A stretch of 64,000 nucleotides of DNA, taken from the NCBI RefSeq assembly GCF_007066085.1, contig NZ_CP041405.1, positions 6,417,501 through 6,481,500 of the forward strand, written 5' to 3'. The stretch comes from Paenibacillus thiaminolyticus. GTDB taxonomy: Bacteria; Bacillota; Bacilli; Paenibacillales; Paenibacillaceae. Made by a program: the position numbers and the translations under genes. This document shows, one piece after another, positions 44,644-52,964 of this stretch. A model generated the notes under the pieces. It was not told the DNA's origin and made no database searches. It saw only the letters and a program-made list of their open reading frames with translations. The stretch's first letter is position 1. The number at the start of each line of letters is the position of its first letter.

Positions 44644-45352
44644 ATTGTACCGTCTCCTTCACTGTCACCGTCTGGTCTTCCTTCATCCGCTTCTTCATTG
44701 TCTGAAGCAGCTTCTCGTCATTATCCAGCAGCCGCAATGCGATCCACCGGGCCGGATAACGGTCGCCAAGCTGCTCGCGTATCGCCGGCTCCAGTTCAGC
44801 AATCTTGCGTTCTATATGATCGCTGTATTGAATCTGCGGCGGCTGAGGCACGAGCTTGCCTGAGGCGACCTGCTCGATCTGGTCGAGCAGCTGGGGAATG
44901 CCAATCCGGCTGCGCGCCGAGATGGCGACGACAGGCACGCCCAGCCTGCGGGAGATCGCATCGATATCGATGCGGACGCCAAGACGCTTCGCTTCGTCAA
45001 TCAGGTTGATGCAGAGGACGACGCGGTTCGTCATCTCGATCACCTGCAGGGCCAGATTCAAGTTCCGCTCCAGTGAGGTCGCGTCGAGAACGACGACCGT
45101 CACGTCCGGATTATCAAATATAATATAGTCCCGGGCGACTTCCTCATCGGCCGAATTCGAATAGAGGGAATAGGTTCCCGGAAGATCGATAATGCGGAAC
45201 GGCGTGCCCTGATGCTCGAATTCTCCTTCCGCCATCATGACGGTCTTGCCTGCCCAGTTCCCGGTATGCTGACGCATCCCTGTCAATGTATTGAACAACG
45301 TGCTCTTGCCTGTATTTGGGTTACCGGCGAGGGCAATTCGATATCCGCTCAT
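44621..45352 (-). CDS. feoB: FeoB-type GTPase domain protein (split FeoB, N-terminal part)
   Basis: 243 residues. G1 GNPNTGKST, G2/G3 region with DLPGTYSLYS, G4 NLIDEAKR (NxxD), G5 SARS, followed by a helical GDI-like region to the end (HIERKIAELEPAIREQLGDR). It lacks every membrane segment of full FeoB. It should bind GTP and gate the permease made from the next gene. It overlaps feoA by 4 bases, so feoA, GTPase and permease form one operon. The start is ATG. Confidence 0.9.
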   Translation of the reverse strand: MSGYRIALAGNPNTGKSTLFNTLTGMRQHTGNWAGKTVMMAEGEFEHQGTPFRIIDLPGTYSLYSNSADEEVARDYIIFDNPDVTVVVLDATSLERNLNLALQVIEMTNRVVLCINLIDEAKRLGVRIDIDAISRRLGVPVVAISARSRIGIPQLLDQIEQVASGKLVPQPPQIQYSDHIERKIAELEPAIREQLGDRYPARWIALRLLDNDEKLLQTMKKRMKEDQTVTVKETVQYGYTACH

Positions 45353-45603
45353 TCATCCTCACCTCCAATAATCTCCCCGTATATGCGCGTGCTCTCTTCT
45401 CTGCGAAGCGCGATGGTCGTATTGTTCACGCGGAACGCGACCGGATCCCCGAGCGGGCTGCGCTGCAGCACCTCGACCGTATTGCCCGGCACAAACCCGA
45501 GATCAAGAAGCCGCCGGCGCAGCACTCCTTCCACTTCGATGCGGGAGAGACGCAGTCGGCTGCCCGTATCCGCTTGTGCCAAAGCTCTCTCTGTAGTTGA
45601 CAT
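45349..45603 (-). CDS. feoA: FeoA-like ferrous iron transport protein
   Basis: 84 residues, SH3-like beta-barrel: LSRIEVEGVLRRRLLDLGFV, PGNTVEVLQRSPLGDPVAFR and NNTTIALRREESTRIYGEII match FeoA. It aids FeoB in iron uptake. GGAGGAGG before the ATG. First gene of the operon, behind a promoter with a Fur-like box. Confidence 0.92.
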   Translation of the reverse strand: MSTTERALAQADTGSRLRLSRIEVEGVLRRRLLDLGFVPGNTVEVLQRSPLGDPVAFRVNNTTIALRREESTRIYGEIIGGEDE

Positions 45604-45689
45604 CTATGATGTTCCTCCTCCCAATGTCCGAACCTCACGAGTAGGGCGGCAACCGCATTTCCCACGGTTCCCCCGCTCTTGTTATTATT

Positions 45690-45718
45690 AGTATAGGACA
45701 AAAGTATTGTGTTGCCAA
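45690..45718 (-). promoter_or_regulatory. SigA-type promoter of feoA
   Basis: Minus strand TTGGCA, exactly 17 bp, TATACT; about 85 bp upstream of the feoA start. Confidence 0.75.
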
Positions 45719-45730
45719 CAATTATTTTCA
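45716..45730 (-). promoter_or_regulatory. Fur-like operator overlapping the feoA -35
   Basis: Minus strand TGAAAAT-A-ATTGTTG; the left half matches 6 of 7 bases of the Fur 7-1-7 consensus, the right half 4 of 7. A wider inverted repeat (GTTGCC...GGCAAC, 45711-45740) covers the same site. Repression by Fur-Fe2+ is expected for feo genes. Confidence 0.5.
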
Positions 45731-45988
45731 TTAGGGCAACATTTTTAGGGGAGGGGAATTGTTGGTAGAAGTATATGTTTGCGAAGCCTATTGGTTCGGC
45801 GGAAATCGACACATTTTATCCCTCCAGGATTGGCCCTGTAAGGAAGGGCTTCTGGAAAGCCCGAGCTCTGGCAAGCGGAGAGCGGGCTTGGTATCCCGTT
45901 GACATTGACGCAGGGGCAAGTACTATACTAGGAATGCCTGCCCAAGGCAGTATGCTGGAATTGATAACGTGAAAAAAGGGGGATCGCC

Positions 45989-46789
45989 TTGCTGCGAAGT
46001 CTTACAACGACCGAATTGGATGCCTTGCTGGGGCATGTCAGCAAGGATGAGCATTTTTTGTATTATACCTATTTGACCACGCGGCGTTCCCGTTCGGTTC
46101 ACTATGGTCATTTTTCAGAGGAAGGCGAGTTGTTGGGCGTGCTGGCCTATTTGCGCGGAATGCCGTTCCATGCGTTCTCGGTGCTGCCGCTCAGCGACAG
46201 GTTCGCCATGGATTCGCTAGTGAAGCGGATTCAGGCGGATGCAATGCTCCCGTCAGGAGCGGAAGGAAGCTTCATTTTGAGCGAAGAAGTGAGGCGGCGA
46301 TTGGAACCGCAATTGCATTCGGTTATCCATTACCGGCCGCTGATGACGATGATGCACCCGGATCCAAGATCGCTGCCGACGTCTAACGGACAGGTCGTCC
46401 CGTTGAAGCCGGAGCATAAGGAGAGCATTGTCGAGCGGATGCGGGAATTTCAATCGATTGCCTTTACGGAGGAGGAGCTCCAATATCCATGCGTCGGCAT
46501 CTTCGAAGACGATGAACTGGTGGCAGTCGGCGGCTACCATGTGTACAGCGCGGAGGCGGCGGAATTGGGGAACATCGGCACCATCGCTTCGCGGCGGGGA
46601 CGGGGATATGGCGCGAAAATAACGGCGGAACTGGCCCGGACGGCTGCCCGGCTGACCTCATACGTTCTGCTGGAAGTGTTCAATGATAACGAGCCTGCCA
46701 TCCGCCTCTATCGCTCCCTTGGCTTCGAGCAGGTGAATCAGCTCTATATGACGAGCTTCCGCTTGCCTGTCTTGGCGGAACGTGCTTGA
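45989..46789 (+). CDS. GNAT family N-acetyltransferase (two-lobed)
   Basis: 266 residues. The first 125 are a divergent lobe without a clear acetyl-CoA motif; the C-terminal half is a full GNAT domain with NIGTIASRRGRGYGAKITAELA (Q/R-x-x-G-x-G/A loop) and LLEVFNDNEPAIRLYRSLGFEQ. The start is TTG, with AAAAAAGGGGG about 6 bases upstream. A TTGACA-19-TATACT pair (45899-45929) is a possible promoter. Substrate unknown. Confidence 0.82.
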   Translation: MLRSLTTTELDALLGHVSKDEHFLYYTYLTTRRSRSVHYGHFSEEGELLGVLAYLRGMPFHAFSVLPLSDRFAMDSLVKRIQADAMLPSGAEGSFILSEEVRRRLEPQLHSVIHYRPLMTMMHPDPRSLPTSNGQVVPLKPEHKESIVERMREFQSIAFTEEELQYPCVGIFEDDELVAVGGYHVYSAEAAELGNIGTIASRRGRGYGAKITAELARTAARLTSYVLLEVFNDNEPAIRLYRSLGFEQVNQLYMTSFRLPVLAERA

Positions 46790-46957
46790 CGGACCGCGAA
46801 TACATCGTCTGGAATGGCGGCCGCGGCCGGAACCGCAAATGATATGATCTAATGCATTGAGGATAGACGGACAATGGGATATACTGGCGTCGGCTCGGCC
46901 TGGCTTGCCCCGGCCGTGACCGGTGATTCTTTTCCGATCAAAAGGAGATGAGGCCCA

Positions 46958-47677
46958 TTGCAGAACAAATCCTCCATGAACAAGAGAGTCCTGGCGGCCG
47001 GCGCCGTGGTGCTTGTGCTGCTGCTCATATGGCTGGCGGCAAGTCTGGCCGGGACGTCCGTCCGCGAGGAAGGACAGCCGTCCGCATCGTCAGCTTCCCC
47101 GGCGGTTCCGGAAGAGGAACTGAATTATGATCGCCAGCCCGTGATGGGAGACCGGAACGCTCCGATCCGCATCGTTGAATTCGGTGATTACAAATGCCCG
47201 GCATGCAAACGCTGGACCGAGCTCGTGCTGTCGCAACTGGATGAGGAATTTATCGCAGACGGTACCGCCGCCTTCTACTATATCCATTATCCGTTTCTGG
47301 CTCCGGATTCGGAGCTGGCAGCCGTCGCGGGAGAGATACTGTACCATATGGACGAATCCGCGTTCTGGACATACCACAAGCGTATCAATGAGCTTCAGGG
47401 CGACAAGAGCGAGGCTTGGGCGAACGAATCGTTCCTTACCCGTCTCGTAGAGCGGGACATTCCGTCTGTCGATGCCGAACAGTTCCGAGCCGATCTGAAG
47501 GAGCTGAAGCATCTCGATACGGTAAAGGCCGATATGGAGATTGCCCGCAAGTTCAAGATTGGCGGCACGCCGACGATATTGGTGAACGGGCAAGAGGTCG
47601 AGGATATTTCTTACGAGGGGATGCGGGAAGCGATCTTGTCGGAGTTGAGCCGGCAACAAGCCCAGGCATCCAAATAG
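46958..47677 (+). CDS. DsbA/BdbD-like thiol-disulfide oxidoreductase
   Basis: 239 residues: an N-terminal membrane anchor (VLAAGAVVLVLLLIWLAASL), a short Ser/Ala/Glu spacer, then a thioredoxin fold with CPAC at C80-C83 (EFGDYKCPACKRW), a helical insertion and the cis-proline loop FKIGGTPTILVNG. This is the BdbD-type oxidase that forms disulfides in exported proteins; a BdbC partner is not nearby. Start TTG, with AGGAGATGAGG upstream. Confidence 0.88.
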   Translation: MQNKSSMNKRVLAAGAVVLVLLLIWLAASLAGTSVREEGQPSASSASPAVPEEELNYDRQPVMGDRNAPIRIVEFGDYKCPACKRWTELVLSQLDEEFIADGTAAFYYIHYPFLAPDSELAAVAGEILYHMDESAFWTYHKRINELQGDKSEAWANESFLTRLVERDIPSVDAEQFRADLKELKHLDTVKADMEIARKFKIGGTPTILVNGQEVEDISYEGMREAILSELSRQQAQASK

Positions 47678-47690
47678 AGACGGGAAACAG

Positions 47691-47720
47691 CGGGTTTGCC
47701 TGGAGGCGGCCCGTTTTTTA
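47691..47720 (+). terminator. Rho-independent terminator
   Basis: CGGG...CCCG with inner GCC/GGC pairs and T6 tail. Confidence 0.7.
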
Positions 47721-47901
47721 TATGAAAATACCCGAATGATCCGGCGCAGCCGGCACTCTGTGCTCGCGGTTGACAACGGCAGGGGGATGGGGTAGTATTC
47801 ACGTGAGTCAAGATCTTCCTGTTCCCGCGCCCTTCGGCAAGCTGAAGGGTTTGTTTGTCATGCGGGGCAGACGATTCAATACTTAGAAGAGGTACAACGC
47901 A

Positions 47902-49035
47902 ATGCTGCGAAAATGGAAGCGACTCGATCCGCTGCTGCTCTGGCTGGTGCTGTGCTTCATGGCGATTAGCACCATCGTCGTCTACAGCGCAACGGTGAAT
48001 ACGAAATATGAAGGTATGCACATGGACAACATCAAGCTGTACGTTGTTCTGTTCATCCCGCTGCTTGTTACCGCCTGGTTCGATTACCGCATCGTCGTCC
48101 GTTATTTATCCGTCACCCTGTACGTTATCGGTATCGGATTGCTGCTGCTCGTCATGTTCAAAGGGGTCAACATCAACGGCTCTACGCGCTGGATTGCGAT
48201 CGGCAGCCAACAATTTCAGCCGTCCGAGTTCATGAAGGTGTTCATTATTTTGCTATTGGCCCGTTTGTTGGGGCGAAGGGAAGGCGAGACGCTGAGATTG
48301 CTCCAGGATATCGTGCCGCTTTGCCTTGTCGTGGCGGTTCCGATGTACCTGGTTTATAAGCAGCCTGATCTGGGGACGACCATCGTATTTATATCGATTT
48401 TTGTCGCTATGCTGTGGATGGCGAACGTGCGCCTGTCCCATATGATTGTCGGTCTATCCGCAGCTTCCGCCGCCGTCGGAACGATTCTGGTACTGTACTA
48501 TCACAATCGTGACTTGCTGATCAAGCTGATTAAGCCGCATCAATTTTCCCGCATCGAGGCATTCCTGGATCCGGCGAGCAACCTGGATGGAGGATGGCAT
48601 GTCATGAATTCGATCCGGGCTATCGGGTCGGGGAGTTTTTCAGGAGACGGTTTTCTGAAAGGGTTTTTCGTGCATAACGGTTATATTCCGTATAGCTATT
48701 CGGATTCGATCTTTGTCGTCATCGGGGAAGAGTTTGGGTTTCTCGGCTCCGCCTGCCTGATCCTGCTGTATTTCGCGCTTATTTATCGTATGGTGCTTAT
48801 TGCGGGCAGCTGCAAAGATTTGGAAGGCGCCTATCTTATTATCGGCATTATTGCGATGTTCACCTTGCAAATATTCGAAAACATCGCGATGCATATCGGG
48901 CTGATGCCGCTTACGGGCTTATCGCTGCCGTTCATCAGCTACGGCGGAAGCTCGCTGCTCACCAATATGATATCGATCGGGCTCGTGATGAGCGTCAAGA
49001 TTCACCAGGAGGAGCCGAACATGCTGGAGTTGTGA
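47902..49035 (+). CDS. RodA/FtsW/SpoVE (SEDS) family peptidoglycan polymerase
   Basis: 377 residues, about ten membrane segments. SEDS marks are NGSTRWIAIGSQQFQPSEFMK, KQPDLGTTIVF (the catalytic Asp region) and PLTGLSLPFISYGGSSLL near the end. It should polymerise glycan strands from lipid II together with a class B PBP. The length and context (alone) favour a RodA-type elongation or sporulation paralogue over the divisome FtsW. Amj at 3.5 kb would supply lipid II to such enzymes. Confidence 0.88.
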   Translation: MLRKWKRLDPLLLWLVLCFMAISTIVVYSATVNTKYEGMHMDNIKLYVVLFIPLLVTAWFDYRIVVRYLSVTLYVIGIGLLLLVMFKGVNINGSTRWIAIGSQQFQPSEFMKVFIILLLARLLGRREGETLRLLQDIVPLCLVVAVPMYLVYKQPDLGTTIVFISIFVAMLWMANVRLSHMIVGLSAASAAVGTILVLYYHNRDLLIKLIKPHQFSRIEAFLDPASNLDGGWHVMNSIRAIGSGSFSGDGFLKGFFVHNGYIPYSYSDSIFVVIGEEFGFLGSACLILLYFALIYRMVLIAGSCKDLEGAYLIIGIIAMFTLQIFENIAMHIGLMPLTGLSLPFISYGGSSLLTNMISIGLVMSVKIHQEEPNMLEL

Positions 49036-49051
49036 TCGCTCTGCATGGAAG

Positions 49052-49078
49052 AAAAAGCTGCCGCAAGGCAGTTTTTTT
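49052..49078 (+). terminator. Rho-independent terminator
   Basis: CTGCC-GCAA-GGCAG with A-rich left and T7 right sides. Confidence 0.85.
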
Positions 49079-49563
49079 GATCCTCAATCGTGTCGTAGTA
49101 CCCATTGCCTCTTAGAAAACGTATCACCTAAACAGTATCCCCGAAGAACAGGAACGCCGTTTCCCTCTTGTTCCACACAAGAATCCTCAGCCCGGACAGT
49201 CAAGTAACCGAGCCTGCCTCTTATGTCCAGTATCCCAATAAATCAGGAAAGACAAGCAACAAGTACCCGGCATCGAAAAGTTCAATGAGCAACTAACTTT
49301 GTGTCTCAACCATGAAGCAGGAGTTTGGCATGCGCCTGGGATAGCGCGGGTACGATCCCCCGGCGATTCTAGCAGGGTCATCGTAAGGCTGGGTTGGGGA
49401 AGTCCTTGACTGAGTGGTAGGGAGACTGAGCGTAACAACATATCGCAAGGAGGGAAATCCTGAGCGGATGGGAGAACGATCAAAAGAGCGCAAAGAGTGC
49501 ATAAGAGAGCTCGGCTTGAATAGAAATCAAGCTCTTCGCCACGCGATTTCTGCTACGGGACGC
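49079..49563 (+). other. Unexplained intergenic block with a small possible ORF remnant
   Basis: Nearly 500 bp without a recognised gene. A 44-residue frame at 49468-49602 (MGERSKERKECIRELGLNRN...) has a distant AGGAGGG and a flavour of group II intron maturase tails, but its end runs into the next gene's promoter and Zur box. Several G-rich stretches with local pairings (GAGC...CTTGA/TCAAG...CTC near 49508-49540) suggest a structured RNA relic. Assignment open. Confidence 0.35.
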
Positions 49564-49592
49564 TTGACAGCAATGGGATACGCTTATATCAT
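49564..49592 (+). promoter_or_regulatory. SigA-type promoter of the CobW/YciC gene
   Basis: TTGACA, exactly 17 bp, TATCAT, directly followed by the Zur operator. Confidence 0.8.
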
Positions 49593-49594
49593 TA

Positions 49595-49613
49595 AATCGT
49601 AAAAATTACGATT
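49595..49613 (+). promoter_or_regulatory. Zur operator
   Basis: AATCGTAA-AAA-TTACGATT, a perfect 8-3-8 palindrome. It agrees with the B. subtilis Zur core TCGTAAT-N-ATTACGA at all but one defined base. It covers the expected transcription start, so zinc-loaded Zur should block the gene. Confidence 0.88.
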
Positions 49614-49632
49614 AATGGAGGATCTACTACGT

Positions 49633-50865
49633 ATGGCAGAACAGACGAAAGTGCCGGGTACAAACCCAGGCAGACAAGTTCCCGTAACGGTATTGAGCGG
49701 CTTCCTCGGTGCCGGGAAGACGACGGTATTGAATCATGTGCTTAACAACCGCCAAGGGCTCAGAGTGGCGGTGATTGTCAACGATATGAGCGAGATTAAT
49801 ATTGATGCCGAGCTGGTGAAGTCGGGCTCCAACCTGTCTCGGACCGAGGAGAAGCTGGTGGAGATGTCGAACGGATGCATTTGCTGCACGCTGCGCGAAG
49901 ATCTGCTCCGGGAGGTCGAACGGCTGGCGAAGGAAGGCCGATATGATTATATTTTGATTGAGTCGACAGGTATCTCCGAGCCCTTGCCTGTAGCGCAGAC
50001 GCTTACGTATGCGGACGAAGCGCTAGATATCGATCTTCCCTCCCTCGTTCGGCTGGATTGCCTGGTCACCGTCGTCGATGCGAGCCGGTTCTGGCATGAT
50101 TTCGCGTCAGGGGAATCGCTGCTCGATCGGAAGCAGCAGGCGGGCGAGGAGGATACCCGGAGCGTCGTCGATCTTCTTATCGATCAGATTGAATGCAGCA
50201 ACGTCCTGCTGCTGAACAAGTGCGACTCGGTGGAGGAAGAGGAGCTGAAGAAGCTCGAAGACGTGCTGCGGGAGCTTCAGCCGGGGGCGCGTATGATTCG
50301 CACCGTGAACGGCCACGTAGATCCGAAGCAAATTCTGAACACGGGATTGTTCGATTTCGAGAGCGCCAGCCATACCGCCGCCTGGATCGCGGAGCGCGAA
50401 CTCGAAGACCATACCCCGGAGACGGAGGAATACGGCATCTCCTCGTTCGTATACCGGCGTCAGCATCCGTTCCATCCGGAACGGTTGTACCGGTTCATGA
50501 ATGAATGGCCGGAAGAGATCATCCGGGCCAAAGGCATGATCTGGCTGGCCCCGGCATCGGATATCGCCGTAAGCCTGAGCCAGGCCGGACATTCCATTCA
50601 GATCGGGCCGGCCGGCTATTGGCTCGCAGCCGCGACGCCGGAAGAGAGGGAGATGATTCTGGAGGAGGAGCCGGATATGCGGCTGCGCTGGCATGCCCAA
50701 TGGGGAGACCGGATGAACGAGCTGGTGCTGATCGGAATTGGTCTGGATCGTCCCCGGATAGAGCGCGGGCTGGATGAATGTCTGCTGACCGCTGCCGAGA
50801 TGGATCAGGATTGGTCGGCACTCGTCAACCCGCTAGCTTGGGTTACGGAAGGGCTCGACGTGTAA
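49633..50865 (+). CDS. CobW/COG0523 G3E GTPase, YciC (ZagA)-like zinc metallochaperone
   Basis: 410 residues. Walker A GFLGAGKTT, the metal motif GCICCTLREDL (CxCC), Walker B/ESTGISEPLP and NKCD guanine motif, then the CobW C-terminal domain (FHPERLYRFMNEWPEEIIRAKG). Proteins of this type under Zur pass zinc to client enzymes when zinc is scarce. The ATG at 49633 is used (GGAGGA 10 bases upstream); an ATG six codons earlier is in frame but overlaps the ribosome site. No zinc transporter lies next to it. Confidence 0.92.
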   Translation: MAEQTKVPGTNPGRQVPVTVLSGFLGAGKTTVLNHVLNNRQGLRVAVIVNDMSEINIDAELVKSGSNLSRTEEKLVEMSNGCICCTLREDLLREVERLAKEGRYDYILIESTGISEPLPVAQTLTYADEALDIDLPSLVRLDCLVTVVDASRFWHDFASGESLLDRKQQAGEEDTRSVVDLLIDQIECSNVLLLNKCDSVEEEELKKLEDVLRELQPGARMIRTVNGHVDPKQILNTGLFDFESASHTAAWIAERELEDHTPETEEYGISSFVYRRQHPFHPERLYRFMNEWPEEIIRAKGMIWLAPASDIAVSLSQAGHSIQIGPAGYWLAAATPEEREMILEEEPDMRLRWHAQWGDRMNELVLIGIGLDRPRIERGLDECLLTAAEMDQDWSALVNPLAWVTEGLDV

Positions 50866-51082
50866 AGCGGGCGCCTGCCTTCCGAGCCGAATCATCTGGC
50901 CCTGCTCCTCCGCAAATTATCAAGCCGCAGGCGCAATTGGTGAGCACCGCGTGTGCCATGCAATACATGTCCTTCTTACGCATTAGTGAAGCGAGAAAAG
51001 TGAAATCAGGGTACCTGTACCTCTCAACAGATGCCGTTCCGTCATAGTATAAATAGACATTACACCAAAGGGATGGAGAGCG

Positions 51083-52327
51083 ATGAAGATCCTGATCGCG
51101 AGCTACTGGGGGATCTCGCATGTAGACGGAATAAACACCTGCGTCGAACATTTGAAGACGGGATTGGAACGTCAAGGCCATCAGGTTGATTTTCTGTGCC
51201 CAACCCCGGACGAGAGTGGATTCGGCATTTATCCCCATAACAGGGTATTGGAAAAAGAGAAGTTTCTCCCTTTTATCTCCGCGCAGTCCAACCGATACTT
51301 CGATGACCATCTGCCCGGGTTGGATCCGTGGATACGGCACTGTGAAGTGGAGCGGTACGGGTTTGAACTGGCTGCTCTGCTTCTGGATATAAGCGAATAT
51401 GACATCATTCATGCGCAGGATATCGTAACCGCCTATGCCCTATCGCGCATCAAGCCGCTGTCAATGCCTCTCGTGACGACGATTCACGGCTGCCTTGCTC
51501 TAGAGTGGTTCCGCGACCTGAAGGTGATGGGGCTGGATGCGCCCGAGCGGGGCCCTGCGCTTTGGGCTTATTCAGCTCTAATGGAACGGCTGGGTGCATG
51601 CTGTGCGCGACTGACGATCACGCCTACCCGCTGGCTGCAGGACCTGATGATCCGGGAGTTCGGGGTCCAACCGGACCGGCTGATCGTCTCCCCAAGCGGG
51701 ATGGACGTCGAAGCCTTCATCCGCAAGATGGGAGCGCCTACCGATTGGGCTCCGCCTCAAGGGAAGAAGGTAATCATCTGTCCGGCGAGGCTCAATGCTG
51801 TCAAGGGACATATCTTTTTACTGCAAGCACTGCATTCGTTGAAGGCGATTCGCCAGGATTGGGTCTGCTGGCTTGTGGGAGACGGAGAGGCCGAAGCGGA
51901 GCTGCGGGACATGACGGCGTCGCTGGGCCTGTCGGAGCAAGTCTTCTTCCTTGGCAGACGTCAGGATGCTGCCGCTCTGATAAGGCAGGCGGATCTGTTC
52001 GTCCTTCCCAGTCTCCAGGATAATCACCCCGTCACGGTCATGGAGGCGCAAATTGCCGGCAAGCTGGTCATCGTATCCAATGCGGGCGGAATTCCAGAGA
52101 TGGTCCAGCACGGCGCAACGGGCCTTGTATCTCAAGCGGGACGCAGCGAACAGCTTTTGCATCACCTGCAACTGGGGCTCAACAATGACTCCTTCCGGCT
52201 GCAAGTGGGCGCGCAGGCGCAGGCATGGGGCCGGGCATATTGGTCGCTGGAGGCGATGACCGGACGGGTCCTCGATATATATCACCGCGCTGCCGGAATG
52301 GATGAAGAGGCTCGCCATATCCGGTAA
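51083..52327 (+). CDS. Glycosyltransferase family 4 (GT-B)
   Basis: 414 residues. N-terminal lobe SYWGISHVDGINTCVEHLKTGL, the middle strand with TIHGCLALEWF, then the donor lobe VIICPARLNAVKGHIFLLQA, LVGDGEAEAELR and the E-x7-E motif region LPSLQDNHPVTVMEAQIAGK. A cytoplasmic retaining transferase that uses a nucleotide sugar. It is not BshA by its N-terminus. Next come an unknown protein gene and a PIG-L deacetylase gene in the same direction with short gaps, likely one operon. Confidence 0.88.
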   Translation: MKILIASYWGISHVDGINTCVEHLKTGLERQGHQVDFLCPTPDESGFGIYPHNRVLEKEKFLPFISAQSNRYFDDHLPGLDPWIRHCEVERYGFELAALLLDISEYDIIHAQDIVTAYALSRIKPLSMPLVTTIHGCLALEWFRDLKVMGLDAPERGPALWAYSALMERLGACCARLTITPTRWLQDLMIREFGVQPDRLIVSPSGMDVEAFIRKMGAPTDWAPPQGKKVIICPARLNAVKGHIFLLQALHSLKAIRQDWVCWLVGDGEAEAELRDMTASLGLSEQVFFLGRRQDAAALIRQADLFVLPSLQDNHPVTVMEAQIAGKLVIVSNAGGIPEMVQHGATGLVSQAGRSEQLLHHLQLGLNNDSFRLQVGAQAQAWGRAYWSLEAMTGRVLDIYHRAAGMDEEARHIR

Positions 52328-52362
52328 CATGTTCAGATTGATGGATGGAGGTGCCGCATACT

Positions 52363-52947
52363 ATGCCAAAGCTGACAAGCACGATCGGCCGCAAAAGAGC
52401 AGGAGGGGCCCGTCCGAGGATGACGGCGGGGAAGAAAAGGATGGTGATGCGAGCTAGCGCCAGGCGGAGGCTGCGCCACAAGTCCCGGCGCACGCCAGGC
52501 AATCGCGGCTGGCGCCTGGCCATCGGGGAGCGGCTGAAGCGGAGAGTGCCTCCGCTTCAGCCATCGCGCAGCGGGAGAACCGCCCCGGATTCCGCGACTC
52601 AGGAGGAAGTCTTGAATGCATCGCTGCCTCCACCCGCTGAAGAAGCGCCATCACCGCCGCCGGCTTCCGAAGCGGCACATAGCGTCCCGGCCCCGGATGC
52701 AGAAGCAGAAGCGATTCCGCATCTACCGTCGTCAGAACCTGTCCAGGCCGAGCCGCAGCCGGCGGATGACATGTTGTGGAGCCAATTGCTGAGCAAGGTC
52801 CCGATGAGCTACTCGCTCCCCGACGAGGTCGTCGCAGAAGCGCTGCAGCATACATTGGGCGCTGGCATTTACGGCAGGGAAGCCTGGCGAAGGTTGTGGC
52901 GCCGCATCCAGCTCCGTTATAATGTTACGTATTCGGATAGAACTTGA
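52363..52947 (+). CDS. Unknown protein with arginine-rich head and proline-rich middle
   Basis: 194 residues. The first 60 are extremely basic (GKKRMVMRASARRRLRHKSR), as in nucleic-acid or spore-coat proteins; residues 75-135 are Pro/Glu/Ala-rich, low complexity; the last 55 form a small folded-looking part (LWSQLLSKVPMSYSLPDEVV, REAWRRLWRRIQLRYN). No family recognised. GGAGGTG lies 9 bases before the chosen ATG. It sits 35 bp after the GT4 gene and 17 bp before the PIG-L gene. Confidence 0.6.
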   Translation: MPKLTSTIGRKRAGGARPRMTAGKKRMVMRASARRRLRHKSRRTPGNRGWRLAIGERLKRRVPPLQPSRSGRTAPDSATQEEVLNASLPPPAEEAPSPPPASEAAHSVPAPDAEAEAIPHLPSSEPVQAEPQPADDMLWSQLLSKVPMSYSLPDEVVAEALQHTLGAGIYGREAWRRLWRRIQLRYNVTYSDRT

Positions 52948-52964
52948 ACAGGAGCTGAACTGCG

